Shown here: one piece after another, positions 53,405 through 62,097 of the stretch
How positions within the stretch are numbered: the first letter of the stretch is position 1
Layout: every line of letters starts with the position of its first letter
Assembly (NCBI GenBank): GCA_963735955.1
Contig: CAVTND010000009.1
Span: 62,001-126,000 of the forward strand
Length of the DNA: 64,000 nucleotides
Direction: 5' to 3'
DNA from: CAVTND01 sp963735955
GTDB lineage: Bacteria; Pseudomonadota; Gammaproteobacteria; Burkholderiales; Burkholderiaceae_F
Program-made: the position numbers and the translations under genes
The notes under the pieces: generated by a model
Databases searched by the model: none
The model's input: the letters and a program-made list of their open reading frames with translations, nothing else
Told to the model about the DNA's origin: nothing

Positions 53405-55627
53405 ATGAGTACTCAGCCAGTTGCGACCGTGGTTCACCGGATCTGCCCTTTGTGCGAGGCCTGCTGCGGGCTCGAACTGACGGTCGCCGACGGAAAAGTG
53501 ACCACGATCCGCGGCCATGACGAGGATGTATTCAGTCGTGGCTATATCTGTCCCAAGGCGGTCGCGCTGAAGGACCTGCACGATGATCCTGACCGGCTGC
53601 GCAAACCGTTGATCAAGCGCAACGGCCGCTTCGTTGAGGCGAGCTGGGACGAGGCATTTGCCGAGATCGAGCGCCGCTTGCCCCCGATCCAGGCGCAGTA
53701 CGGACGCGACGCGGTCGCCCTGTCGATCGGCAATCCCTCGGTCCACAAGGCCGGATTGCTGCTCTATGTACCGCGCCTCGCGCGTGCGCTTGGCACGCGA
53801 AACATCGTGTCGGCCTCGACGCTCGACCAAATGCCCAAGCAGCTGTCGAGCGGCCTGATGTTCGGAGACTGGTTATCGGTCCCGGTGCCCGATATCGATC
53901 GCACCGAGTTTCTGCTGATCCTCGGGGGAAACCCGGCAGTGTCCAATGGCAGCATGTGGACGGTGCCGGACTTTCGCGGCAGGGCCAAGGCGCTGCGCGC
54001 GCGTGGTGGCCGCATCGTAGTGATCGATCCACGCCGCACTGAAACAGCGGAACTGGCCGATGAGCACCACTTCATCCGCCCCGGCGGTGACGCATTCCTG
54101 CTCGCTGCGATGGTGCATACCTTGTTTGACGAGCAACTGGTGCGGCTCGGGCGGCTCGCCGAACATGTGGCGGGTCTCGATGCGGTGGATGCGGCGGTAA
54201 AGGAATTTTCACCGGAGCGGGCAGCAGCGCGTTGCGGCATCGCTGCCGAAACTATTCGCGCACTGGCGCGCCGGCTGGCGGCTACCGAACGCGCAGCAGT
54301 CTACGGGCGACTGGGCACCTGCGCGCAGGAGTTTGGATCGCTCGCGAGCTGGCTGGTCGACGTTCTCAATGCATTGACCCGGCATCTGGATGAGCCTGGC
54401 GGCGCGATGTTTCCCAAGGCACCGGCGTTTGCGAAGAACACTCTGGGCGCACCGGGCAAGGGGCGCGGTGTCTTGACCGGCCGGCATGTCAGCCGCGTTT
54501 CAGGTGCACCCGAAGTGTTCGGCGAAATCCCAATGACCTGTCTGGCGGAAGAAATCGAAACCGCGGGGCCCGGTCAGGTTCGGGCGTTGATCACGCTGGC
54601 GAGCAATCCGGTGCTTTCGGCGCCCAACGGTACGCGTCTGGCGGCCGCGCTCGAGAAGCTCGAGTTCATGGTCAGCGTCGACATCTATCTGAACGAAACC
54701 GCGCGTCACGCTGATGTCATCCTGCCCGGCACCTCGCCCTTGCAGGACATGCACTACGACGTCGCCTTTCCGCAGCTGGCCTATCGCAACGCGGCACGCG
54801 TCAGCGCGCCGGTCCTGCCGCCGGACGACGATCGTCCCGAAGAGTGGGAGATCCTGCTGCGACTGGCCGCGATCAGCGCGGGCAAGGGTGCTGACGCCGA
54901 TCTTGCGCAGCTCGATGACGAGTTGACCGCCGCAGATGTGCAGCGCGTGGCCGGCTCGCAGGCCGAGGCGGTACTGAAGGCGGTCTCGCGCTGGCGGGGA
55001 CCCGAGCGCCTGCTCGATTTAGGCCTGCGCGGCGGGCCGTATGGCGATCAGTTCGGCTTGCGGCCCGAAGGACTGAACCTCAAGAAGCTGCAGGCAACAC
55101 CGGCCGGCGTCGACCTTGGCCCACTGGCTTCTCGCGTGCCGGAAGTGCTGCGCACACCATCGGGACAGATTGAACTGGCGCCGCCAACGCTGCTGCAGGA
55201 CCTGCAACGCGCTGCGCAACGGCTTGGAGAACCGATGCCGGAACTCGTGATCATTGGCCGGCGCCAGGTGCGCTCCAACAACAGCTGGATGCACAACCTG
55301 CCGGTGCTCGCGAAGGGTCGCAATCGCTGCACGGTGCTGGTTAGTCCGGCCGATGCTGCCCGTCTGAAACTGGCGGACGGTGGGCGGGCGCGCATCGTTA
55401 ATGATGGCCGCGCGGTCGAAGCCGAAGTCGAGATCAGCGACCAGATGATGCCCGGGGTGGCGTCGCTGCCGCACGGCTGGGGACATGATCTTCCGCACAC
55501 CGCGCTGTCGGTGGCGGCGCGACAACCCGGCGCGAACCTGAATGCCCTGCTTGACACCGGACCGCGCGATCTGCTTTCGGGCAATGCCGTCTTGAGCGGT
55601 GTCGCGGTTCAGATCACTGCTGCCTGA
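53405..55627 (+). CDS. molybdopterin oxidoreductase, BisC/formate dehydrogenase-like
   Basis: 740 residues from the ATG at 53405, with GGAGG 8 nt upstream; a start at 53345 is less likely. N-terminal 4Fe-4S ligands are CPLCEACCGLEL and a fourth in YICPKA. The molybdopterin-binding body has LILGGNPAVSNGS, VVIDPRRTETAELADEHHFIRPGGDAFLLAAM, GPGQVRALITLASNPVLSAPNG, and the C-terminal dinucleotide-binding domain RRQVRSNNSWMHNLPVLAKGRNRCTVLVSP. It lacks a Tat signal, so cytoplasmic. The substrate is unknown; close relatives are annotated only as molybdopterin-dependent oxidoreductases. No molybdenum or electron-transfer gene is adjacent. Confidence 0.92.
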   Translation: MSTQPVATVVHRICPLCEACCGLELTVADGKVTTIRGHDEDVFSRGYICPKAVALKDLHDDPDRLRKPLIKRNGRFVEASWDEAFAEIERRLPPIQAQYGRDAVALSIGNPSVHKAGLLLYVPRLARALGTRNIVSASTLDQMPKQLSSGLMFGDWLSVPVPDIDRTEFLLILGGNPAVSNGSMWTVPDFRGRAKALRARGGRIVVIDPRRTETAELADEHHFIRPGGDAFLLAAMVHTLFDEQLVRLGRLAEHVAGLDAVDAAVKEFSPERAAARCGIAAETIRALARRLAATERAAVYGRLGTCAQEFGSLASWLVDVLNALTRHLDEPGGAMFPKAPAFAKNTLGAPGKGRGVLTGRHVSRVSGAPEVFGEIPMTCLAEEIETAGPGQVRALITLASNPVLSAPNGTRLAAALEKLEFMVSVDIYLNETARHADVILPGTSPLQDMHYDVAFPQLAYRNAARVSAPVLPPDDDRPEEWEILLRLAAISAGKGADADLAQLDDELTAADVQRVAGSQAEAVLKAVSRWRGPERLLDLGLRGGPYGDQFGLRPEGLNLKKLQATPAGVDLGPLASRVPEVLRTPSGQIELAPPTLLQDLQRAAQRLGEPMPELVIIGRRQVRSNNSWMHNLPVLAKGRNRCTVLVSPADAARLKLADGGRARIVNDGRAVEAEVEISDQMMPGVASLPHGWGHDLPHTALSVAARQPGANLNALLDTGPRDLLSGNAVLSGVAVQITAA

Positions 55628-55667
55628 GCCCTGAGCTCAGGACATGGGGACACATGGAGCAGGGGCC

Positions 55668-55976
55668 TCAGGACTTCGGTGATGCTGCGACCGCGGTGAA
55701 GTGTTCGACCGTGGCAGGCGCTGCGAAGAAGGGGCCGACAATCGCACGCCATTCTGTGAATGCGGCGGACTGGCGGAAATCGACGGTGTGATTCTCGAGC
55801 GTGTCCCAGCGAATCATCAGAAGATAGCGCTCGGGATTCTCGACCCCGCGCTGAACTTCATAGCCCCGAAATCCCTTCGCCTTGGCGATCACGGTGTCCA
55901 CACCGCGCTTGATCGCGGCGTCGAAGGCAGCGTTCTCGCCGGTGTGGATCACGATATCGGCGACTTCAAGAATCAT
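55668..55976 (-). CDS. antibiotic biosynthesis monooxygenase (ABM) domain protein
   Basis: 102 residues from the ATG at 55976 (GGAGGAG upstream). The dimeric alpha-beta barrel sequence EVADIVIHTGENAAFDAAIKRGVDTVIAKAKGFRGYEVQRGVENPERYLLMIRWDTLENHTVDFRQSAAFTEWRAIVGPFFAAPATVEHFT is typical of ABM proteins, some of which are heme- or quinone-acting monooxygenases. It is convergent with the molybdoenzyme gene and follows the GST gene on its strand by 70 nt. Confidence 0.9.
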   Translation of the reverse strand: MILEVADIVIHTGENAAFDAAIKRGVDTVIAKAKGFRGYEVQRGVENPERYLLMIRWDTLENHTVDFRQSAAFTEWRAIVGPFFAAPATVEHFTAVAASPKS

Positions 55977-56046
55977 GAGGCTCCTCCAAGGTCTCGATCG
56001 GTGCAGACGGCGGCGCGTGTGCGGGGCGTCCTGGGGTGAACAGAAC

Positions 56047-56674
56047 CTAGCTGGCGAACGAGTAAGGCCCGCCGCGTTCAAGCGCCTTGCGATAGGCTGG
56101 TCGCGCCTGGAAGCGCTTCACCCAGGCATCAAGATTCGGATACGCGGCGCGGTTGCCGCGTGCGCCGGCCACTTCACCGACAAAGCTCATCTGGATGTCG
56201 GCGCCTGTGAACTCGTCGCCAAGCAACCATGGCCGGCCGTCCAGCGAGCGGTCGATGTAGCCCAGATGGTTAGCAATCTCGCTCTCGATTCGTGGCAAAA
56301 GCGGCGCGCCGGCATCGCCCAGGCGCGATACATACAGCTTCAGCATCATCGGCAGCATGGCCGAGCCTTCTGCAAAGTGCAGCCACTGCTGGTAGGAGTC
56401 GTAGGCGGCTGACTGAGGCTGCTGGCTGGAGCCGGCCCTGGCCATGGCGGCGGATCAGGTAGTCGACGATCGCGCCCGACTCGATCACCGTTCGCCCCTC
56501 ATCGGTGAGCACGGGTGACTTGCCCAGTGGATGCACTGTCGTCAGTTCAGGCGGAGCCAGCCGCGTGGTCGCGTCGCGCTTGTAGTGCTTGATCTCGTAG
56601 GGAAGTCCCAGCTCTTCGAGCAGCCAGAGCACACGCTGCGAGCGCGAGTCGTTGAGGTGGTGTACGACGAGCAT
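56047..56674 (-). pseudogene. glutathione S-transferase with one frameshift
   Basis: From the ATG at 56674 (GGAGGAG upstream). The N-terminal thioredoxin-like domain reads VVHHLNDSRSQRVLWLLEELGLPYEIKHYKRDATTRLAPPEL with the VHPLGKSPVLTDEGRTVIESGAIVDYLI glutathione site (cis-Pro and Glu-Ser). Near 56425-56445 the frame changes by one base and the C-terminal helical domain continues (YDSYQQWLHFAEGSAMLPMMLKLYVSRL, PWLLGDEFTGADIQMSF). Removing one base gives a 208-codon GST of normal length. Active-site residues are intact, so either a recent mutation or a sequence error. Its cognate activity would be conjugation of electrophiles. Confidence 0.82.
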
Positions 56675-56836
56675 AAGTGCTCCTCCGGAGCTTGGCACGT
56701 GCACGCAGCATAGCGGGCGGCCGACGCGGCGCACTGCCGTTCCTAGATCTGACGGATTGTCTTTCGACTCCGCGCTCGACTCCGGTACGCTTCGCCCCTC
56801 GTCGCACCGAGTAGTTCAGCGCGCCGAGCCCGCTCC

Positions 56837-58153
56837 ATGAAGTTCGAATTCGCTCCCTGGTTGCCGCACCGCCTCGTTAAGCGCTTCACGCTCGCGCCGA
56901 ACGATCTGCTGCGCGACGCGACTTACCGGCGACTGTGGTCGTCGATCCTGATTTCTTCCTTCGGCGGCCAGGTCACGATGCTCGCCCTGCCGCTGACGGC
57001 GGCGGTGCTATTGCATGCCACGCCGACGCAGATGGGGATGTTGACCGCGGTCGAGGTCATACCCTTCGTGCTGTTTTCGCTGCCCTCCGGCGTGTGGCTC
57101 GATCAGGTCCGCAAGCTGCCGGTCTACATCTGGGGTGAAACGGTCCTGGCGTTCGCGGTAGCGAGCGTGCCGCTCGCCTGGTGGCTCGGCATCCTGTCGA
57201 TCGGATGGCTGTACTTCATCGGGTTCGTGATCGGGACAGTCAATACGATCGCCGGCAGTGCCGCGCAGATCGTCCTGACCCAGATCGTGCCGCGCGAGCG
57301 CTTGGTCGAGGCACACGCGAAAAACGCGCTGGCGTCGTCGTCGTCCGAAGTTGCCGGTCCCGCCGCGGCCGGGGCACTGATCAAATTGGTCGGCGCGCCT
57401 TTCGCGTTGTTGTTCGACGCGGTGATGCTCGCGTTTTCAGTCCTGATCCTGCGCGGCATCCGCGTCGTCGAAGGCCCGCGTCACTCCACAGCCGCGTTCT
57501 GGCGCGCGATGCGCGACGGCATGGGTTTTGTGGTGCGTCACCGTCTGCTGCTGACGATGGCAGCTGTGATCGGCATTTGGCAGATGTGCCACCATGCCGC
57601 CATCGTGGTGCAGATCCTGTTTGCAACCCGCACGCTCGGACTGAACGAAGGCGCGGTAGGACTGTGCTTCGTGGGACTGGGAGTTGGCACCATTCTGGGC
57701 AGCCTGTTCGGGCATCGCATCTCGGAGCGTTACGGCCCAGGCCCGATCATGGTGCTCGGTTTGGCGATCTGCGGCGTCGGCTGGGCGCTCGGAGCCGTCG
57801 CGCCCGTCTCTGCCTTCGGCGTGGCGGTATACGCCTTCATGCTCGCAGCCTTCGGCGTCGGCGCGGTGCTGATCTTCATCAACTTCCTTGCGCTGCGGCA
57901 GGCCGTGACGCCGGCGCACTTGCTCGGCCGAATGACCAGCACGATGCGCTGGTTGATCCTGCTGCCGGCCGGGCCCGGGGCGCTTCTTGGTGGCTGGCTC
58001 GGTGAACACTTCGGACTGCGTTCGTCGCTTGCCTTTGCCGGCGGGACCTCCCTGCTGATCGCCCTCATTGCATGGCGTCAGCCGGTCATCCGGAGTATTC
58101 GCGCCCTGCCGCGCATCGAGGGCGACTCGATTGCCGGGGTTAAGCCAGCCTGA
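56837..58153 (+). CDS. MFS transporter, enterobactin-exporter-like (EntS/DUF894) group
   Basis: 438 residues with about 12 membrane helices. The N-terminal RDATYRRLWSSILISSFGGQVTMLALPLTAAVLL and the loop LPSGVWLDQVRKLPV are typical of the MFS_3 subgroup that includes EntS. The middle has RERLVEAHAKNALASSSSEVAGPAAAGALI. The exported substrate is unknown. It is divergent from the GST gene with 162 nt between the starts and its 3' end overlaps the converging oxidoreductase gene by 14 nt. Confidence 0.92.
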   Translation: MKFEFAPWLPHRLVKRFTLAPNDLLRDATYRRLWSSILISSFGGQVTMLALPLTAAVLLHATPTQMGMLTAVEVIPFVLFSLPSGVWLDQVRKLPVYIWGETVLAFAVASVPLAWWLGILSIGWLYFIGFVIGTVNTIAGSAAQIVLTQIVPRERLVEAHAKNALASSSSEVAGPAAAGALIKLVGAPFALLFDAVMLAFSVLILRGIRVVEGPRHSTAAFWRAMRDGMGFVVRHRLLLTMAAVIGIWQMCHHAAIVVQILFATRTLGLNEGAVGLCFVGLGVGTILGSLFGHRISERYGPGPIMVLGLAICGVGWALGAVAPVSAFGVAVYAFMLAAFGVGAVLIFINFLALRQAVTPAHLLGRMTSTMRWLILLPAGPGALLGGWLGEHFGLRSSLAFAGGTSLLIALIAWRQPVIRSIRALPRIEGDSIAGVKPA

Positions 58154-59090
58154 CGACCAGTTTGCCGCGGGCATGACCGGCGCGCGACAGTTCGAGCGCC
58201 TCGATGGCCGAGTCGAATGCAAACTCGCGCGCTACAGCCACTTGAAGTGAGCCGGCAGCCATGTGCTGCAGAAGCTCCTGCAGATCGGACCGGTTCGGTT
58301 TGAGCATCAGCGCAAACCAGCGGCGTCCTCCGAGCCAGTTCAGCACTGGGTCGAGTAGAAGATAGGGAAAACTCGGCAAGGTGCTGATGTAGGTCGCGCG
58401 TTTGGTCAGCAGTGCGCGCGCGGAGGCTCGCGACAAGGCGGAGGCGCAATCGATGATCGCATCGAACGGCCCTCCCCAACGCGCCGGTTCGCTTTCGCTG
58501 TAGTCGACGAAGTGGTCGGGACGAAGGCTGGCGATGAACTCACGACTGCCTGCGCTGCTGGTTGCGGTGACGTGCGCGCCGAGGTTGTGCGCGATCTGCA
58601 CCGCGAGGTGCCCGACGCCTCCGGCGGCGCCGTTGACCAGCACCCGTTGTCCGGCAGCGACGCGTGCGATGCGACACATCTGCAAGGCCGACACTCCGGC
58701 GACCGGCAGCGCGGCAGCCTGGGCCAGTGTTACGCGTTCGGGAACCTGCGCCACTATCGCCGCCGGAACACAGGCCAGTTCTGCGAGCGCGCCCGGCGCG
58801 AACTTGAACGCCGGGATCGTCCCTGCCACGCGCATCCCGGGTGTGATCTCAGTGACGTCGCGACCGATGCGCTCGACCACGCCAGCCAGATCAAAACCCA
58901 CGCCGATCGGCGGACGTGCGCGCGACATCCATTTGTACTTGCCCTCGACCAGCTTCCAGTCGAGCGGATTGATGCCGCAGTGGTGCACGCGGACCAGAAC
59001 ATCGCCAGGACCCGGCTCGGGATCGGGTAGTTCGCCCATGGCCAGCACCGAAGCCAATGGGCCATAGGCGTGCTGCACTAGGGCCCTCAT
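58140..59090 (-). CDS. NADP-dependent quinone-oxidoreductase-like MDR protein
   Basis: 316 residues from the ATG at 59090. Zinc-free MDR family: VHHCGINPLDWKLVEGKYK, GVGFDLAGVVERIGRDVTEITPGMRV and the Rossmann motif VLVNGAAGGVGHLAVQIAHNLGAHVTATSS. Such enzymes reduce quinones or enones with NADPH. The C-terminal AREFAFDSAIEALELSRAGHARGKLVVRL is standard. The last codons overlap the end of the MFS gene on the other strand. Confidence 0.93.
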   Translation of the reverse strand: MRALVQHAYGPLASVLAMGELPDPEPGPGDVLVRVHHCGINPLDWKLVEGKYKWMSRARPPIGVGFDLAGVVERIGRDVTEITPGMRVAGTIPAFKFAPGALAELACVPAAIVAQVPERVTLAQAAALPVAGVSALQMCRIARVAAGQRVLVNGAAGGVGHLAVQIAHNLGAHVTATSSAGSREFIASLRPDHFVDYSESEPARWGGPFDAIIDCASALSRASARALLTKRATYISTLPSFPYLLLDPVLNWLGGRRWFALMLKPNRSDLQELLQHMAAGSLQVAVAREFAFDSAIEALELSRAGHARGKLVVRLA

Positions 59091-59127
59091 TGATCCACCT
59101 GGCGCCCTGTGCCGTCTTCCAACTGGT

Positions 59128-60792
59128 TCACGAGTCAGCGTCGCGCTTGAGCCGCCAGACATTGGCCAGCGAAGCCACCTTGTCTCGAAGCGGCATCTGC
59201 TCGTCGGACAGCGCATCGAGAAAATCCGATAGCCGTCGCGAGCGCGCGATCGTATATAAAGTCAATGCCACGGTGGGCACGAAGACCAGGGTGAAGTAGA
59301 TGATCTTGTCGAGCAGCGGGCTGTCGGCAGATGCGATCAGGTTCATGCCGAGGAAGCCGGTGGTGACCGTTCCAATCAGGCCGAACGTCGTGACCACGGT
59401 CAGGCGGACCACCGTGTTGGCCTGACGCCGCAGGCTGTCGGTGTCAAGGTACTGGTTCATCTCGCGGATCTCGTCCCTGACTTCGACGAACAGCGGATCG
59501 AGCTCGAGGTGGTTGATGCACAGGCGGAACAGCGACTTGGCCTGAGCCTGGTCCGAGATCTCATGGAACCAGTAACGATGGGTGAAGCGCAGAAAAATCT
59601 CGAAATTGCTGCGGATCGCCCGCTTGAAGCGCTTGACCGACCCAGGTGATGCGATATCAAGTCCCTTCAGCGCTTCGACCAGCCGGTCCGAGAAGATGTG
59701 CAAGGTGGCTTTCTGGAAGTGGGCAATCAGGAATAGCAGAAAGTGCTGGTGGCGAAACTGTGCCAGCACGCCCTGATCGTCATTGACGAAGTAAGCCGAG
59801 CGCGCGTCACCGACCACGATCAGCGCATGGCCGCAGCACAGGTAGCGGGTATTGGGCGCCGAACCGACATCGCACCAGAAGCGGTCGTAGCAATAGCGTT
59901 CCTCGAAGTCGGCGATATGCCGATCGGAGTAGGGCAGCGCTTCGCCGTCGCTGGCGCCGACCACCAGCCCGAGGCGGACGAAGTCATTGCGTGAGATCTG
60001 GCGCGGTTCATCGACCGCGAGGTAACCCATGACCGGCATCCGGTAATACTCGATCTGGCGGTAGCGAATCAGGCCCGGCTCGTCGCTGTGATCGAGCACC
60101 ATCGGTTTGAGGATGAAGGCCCAGTGCGTACTGATGCGCGGCGCCCGATGCTGGCCGACAAAGCCCAGGTAGCGATCACGATCGCCGAGATCCGAGGCGG
60201 CCAGCACCGACCCATCGGCCGCCAGCCATTCGACACTGTGATTGCAGTGCAGGCCGTCGCCCTTCTCGTCCCAGCCGGCCGGGTACGCGCGCCCGAAGCG
60301 ATACAGCAACTCCTGCGCCTGGGTGAGTTCGAGGTCATTGGCTAAGACTTCGACGTTCAGCAGGACGATGTCGATGTCGAAAAAGAAGTACAGATCGACG
60401 TGCTTGATTGTCAAGGTGATCGGGGCGGCACCGCGCCGGCTGACGATGCGCACCTCTGCAACATCATCGCGCCTGAAGACCCGCATCGGTGACCCACCCG
60501 AGTCGTCCTGCCCGTCCTTGGTGGAACGTCGCGAGCGGCCCTCGCCGTAGAGGAACCGTTGCACGAAGGGCAGGAAGGTCACGAACTCGTTGTAGTGCCG
60601 GACCTGGAATTCGCCGCCGTTGTCGGTGAACTCGTCGAGCACCTCGTGCCAGGGATTGTCGGCGCCGCAGCGATCGAGCAGTTCCCAGTGTTTCTGGATT
60701 TGCGCACCGGCGCGCAGCGGCATCAGCTGCAGCGGCCAGAGCAGGATCTGCCGGAAATGCCGTACCCGCGTCGCTTCCGACGGCTCGGACAT
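59128..60792 (-). CDS. large CorA-like membrane protein with GMN motif
   Basis: 554 residues. Residues 1 to about 455 are soluble and do not resemble the usual CorA funnel at first sight; they include Trp- and Tyr-rich stretches and FKRAIRSNFEIFLRFTHRYWFHEISDQAQAKSLFRLC. Near the end two membrane helices (about 462-481 and 498-518) enclose GFLGMNLI, the GMN motif (482-484) of CorA/Mrs2 channels. Preceding EIREMNQYLDTDSLRRQANTVVRLTVVTTFGLIGTVTTGF also has the CorA stalk pattern. Probable divalent cation channel of an extended subfamily; the N-terminal 450 residues are of unknown role. Ends 38 nt from the MDR gene start on the same strand. Confidence 0.8.
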   Translation of the reverse strand: MSEPSEATRVRHFRQILLWPLQLMPLRAGAQIQKHWELLDRCGADNPWHEVLDEFTDNGGEFQVRHYNEFVTFLPFVQRFLYGEGRSRRSTKDGQDDSGGSPMRVFRRDDVAEVRIVSRRGAAPITLTIKHVDLYFFFDIDIVLLNVEVLANDLELTQAQELLYRFGRAYPAGWDEKGDGLHCNHSVEWLAADGSVLAASDLGDRDRYLGFVGQHRAPRISTHWAFILKPMVLDHSDEPGLIRYRQIEYYRMPVMGYLAVDEPRQISRNDFVRLGLVVGASDGEALPYSDRHIADFEERYCYDRFWCDVGSAPNTRYLCCGHALIVVGDARSAYFVNDDQGVLAQFRHQHFLLFLIAHFQKATLHIFSDRLVEALKGLDIASPGSVKRFKRAIRSNFEIFLRFTHRYWFHEISDQAQAKSLFRLCINHLELDPLFVEVRDEIREMNQYLDTDSLRRQANTVVRLTVVTTFGLIGTVTTGFLGMNLIASADSPLLDKIIYFTLVFVPTVALTLYTIARSRRLSDFLDALSDEQMPLRDKVASLANVWRLKRDADS

Positions 60793-60831
60793 GGATGCCT
60801 CCCCGCGGCCCGCGGCCGCGCGGAAGCAACC

Positions 60832-61299
60832 CTAGCGCAGATTGAGCGCGTGATCGAGAGAAAAGCGGCCGGCGCCACGTCCGACCAGATAAAGCAGCAG
60901 AGCAGCCCATGAAAGGTGTGTCGGCCAGGCTTCGGGATAAACGAAGATTTGGATGACCGCGGTCATCCCGAGCAGTGAAAGTGCCGACAGACGCGTGAAG
61001 AGGCCGAGCACGAGCAGCAGCGGAAACAGGTGCTCGGCATACGCGGCCAGGTGCGCGCCCCATTCGGGCGGCAGCAGGGGAACATGGTATTCGTCGCGGA
61101 ACAGCGCGACTGCGGAATCATTGACCGACAGCAGACCATCAACCTTGGTGCGGCCGGACAGAAAGAAAATCGCGGCGATCGCCAGGCGAGTGATCAGCGC
61201 CAGGCCATCATGACCGACGACACGGGTTCCAACATCAGCCAGCCGGTTGAGCCAGCCGCGCAGGCCGGGCTCCATGGTGGGCGCAAGGGACGTATTCAT
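60832..61299 (-). CDS. DoxX family membrane protein of the bufferin operon
   Basis: 155 residues with four membrane helices: LAIAAIFFLSGRTKVDGLL (conserved GxxK), LPPEWGAHLAAYAEHLFPLLLVLGLFTRLSALSLLGMTAVIQIFVYPEAW, and LLYLVGRGAGRFSLDHAL. DoxX proteins are membrane quinone- or heme-linked subunits; this group is a frequent fourth gene of DUF2282-DUF692-DUF2063 operons. Its ATG overlaps the bufC stop by 4 nt, so translation is coupled. Confidence 0.93.
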   Translation of the reverse strand: MNTSLAPTMEPGLRGWLNRLADVGTRVVGHDGLALITRLAIAAIFFLSGRTKVDGLLSVNDSAVALFRDEYHVPLLPPEWGAHLAAYAEHLFPLLLVLGLFTRLSALSLLGMTAVIQIFVYPEAWPTHLSWAALLLYLVGRGAGRFSLDHALNLR

Positions 61300-62078
61300 G
61301 GTGAATTCTCCAGTTCGAGCGCGCTGAAGGCGCCCGCGTTCAGCAAGGTGGTCAGCAGCGCGGCGAGATCGGCCTTCGGATCAAGTGCGAGGGCACTCTG
61401 CGCTGCGGCGGCCAAGGGGAGCGCAATGGCGCAGGCGTCCAGCACCGCGCAGCCTGCTTCATCGATGTGAGTCGCAAGCACGGCCCCGTGCGGCCGCGTC
61501 ATGAGTACTGCTTCCGCGTTCCAGTCGATGTTCCCGTCAAAGACACCGCCCGCGCGATTGCGTTGCCAGATCGTCAACGCTGGAGTCCCGAATCGGGCCC
61601 AGCGTGCAGAGGGATGCAGGCACAGCCTGGCGGTCGCGACCGACTCTGGGGAGAGGGTGGCGACTGCGTCCGGTGGCAGAAGCTCGGCATCGGCAGCGAT
61701 GTGCGCTTCGGTCCACAGTCGGTCAATGTGCGCAACGTCGGCCAGGTACGGAAACTCGGCCGCTGGTTCAAAGCTGCGCAGAAACTCGCTGAATCCAGCG
61801 CCGAACTCGATCAGTGCGGCCTGCGTCGGTGGAGCCGAGCTCACGAAGCGGACCGCTGCAGCGCGTAGCCACTCCTCACCGACCAGTTGTTCGATCGTCG
61901 GGAAATTGGCCTGTAGCGCATCGACGCAGCCCTTCATCACGGTGTTCCGATACACGGCAAAGCCGGGCTGCGCGACGAGTCCCGCGACCTGGGAAGCGGC
62001 GGGCGTTCCCGCAGGCGCAAGCAAGGCGTGCGCAATGGCATCCTGGAAGGGGCTCAAACCGGAGGAAGCGCCGCTCAT
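61296..62078 (-). CDS. bufC: DUF2063 protein, BufC-like partner of the MNIO enzyme
   Basis: 260 residues. The N-terminal FQDAIAHALLAPAG ... GFAVYRNTVMKGCVDALQANFPTIEQLVGEEWLRAAAVRFV is the DUF2063 putative DNA-binding or peptide-recognition domain found with MNIO enzymes. In known MNIO pathways such a partner recruits the precursor peptide to the modifying enzyme. It starts 19 nt after bufB and overlaps doxX by 4 nt. Confidence 0.92.
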   Translation of the reverse strand: MSGASSGLSPFQDAIAHALLAPAGTPAASQVAGLVAQPGFAVYRNTVMKGCVDALQANFPTIEQLVGEEWLRAAAVRFVSSAPPTQAALIEFGAGFSEFLRSFEPAAEFPYLADVAHIDRLWTEAHIAADAELLPPDAVATLSPESVATARLCLHPSARWARFGTPALTIWQRNRAGGVFDGNIDWNAEAVLMTRPHGAVLATHIDEAGCAVLDACAIALPLAAAAQSALALDPKADLAALLTTLLNAGAFSALELENSP

Positions 62079-62097
62079 GCGATCAGCACGCTGCGAT

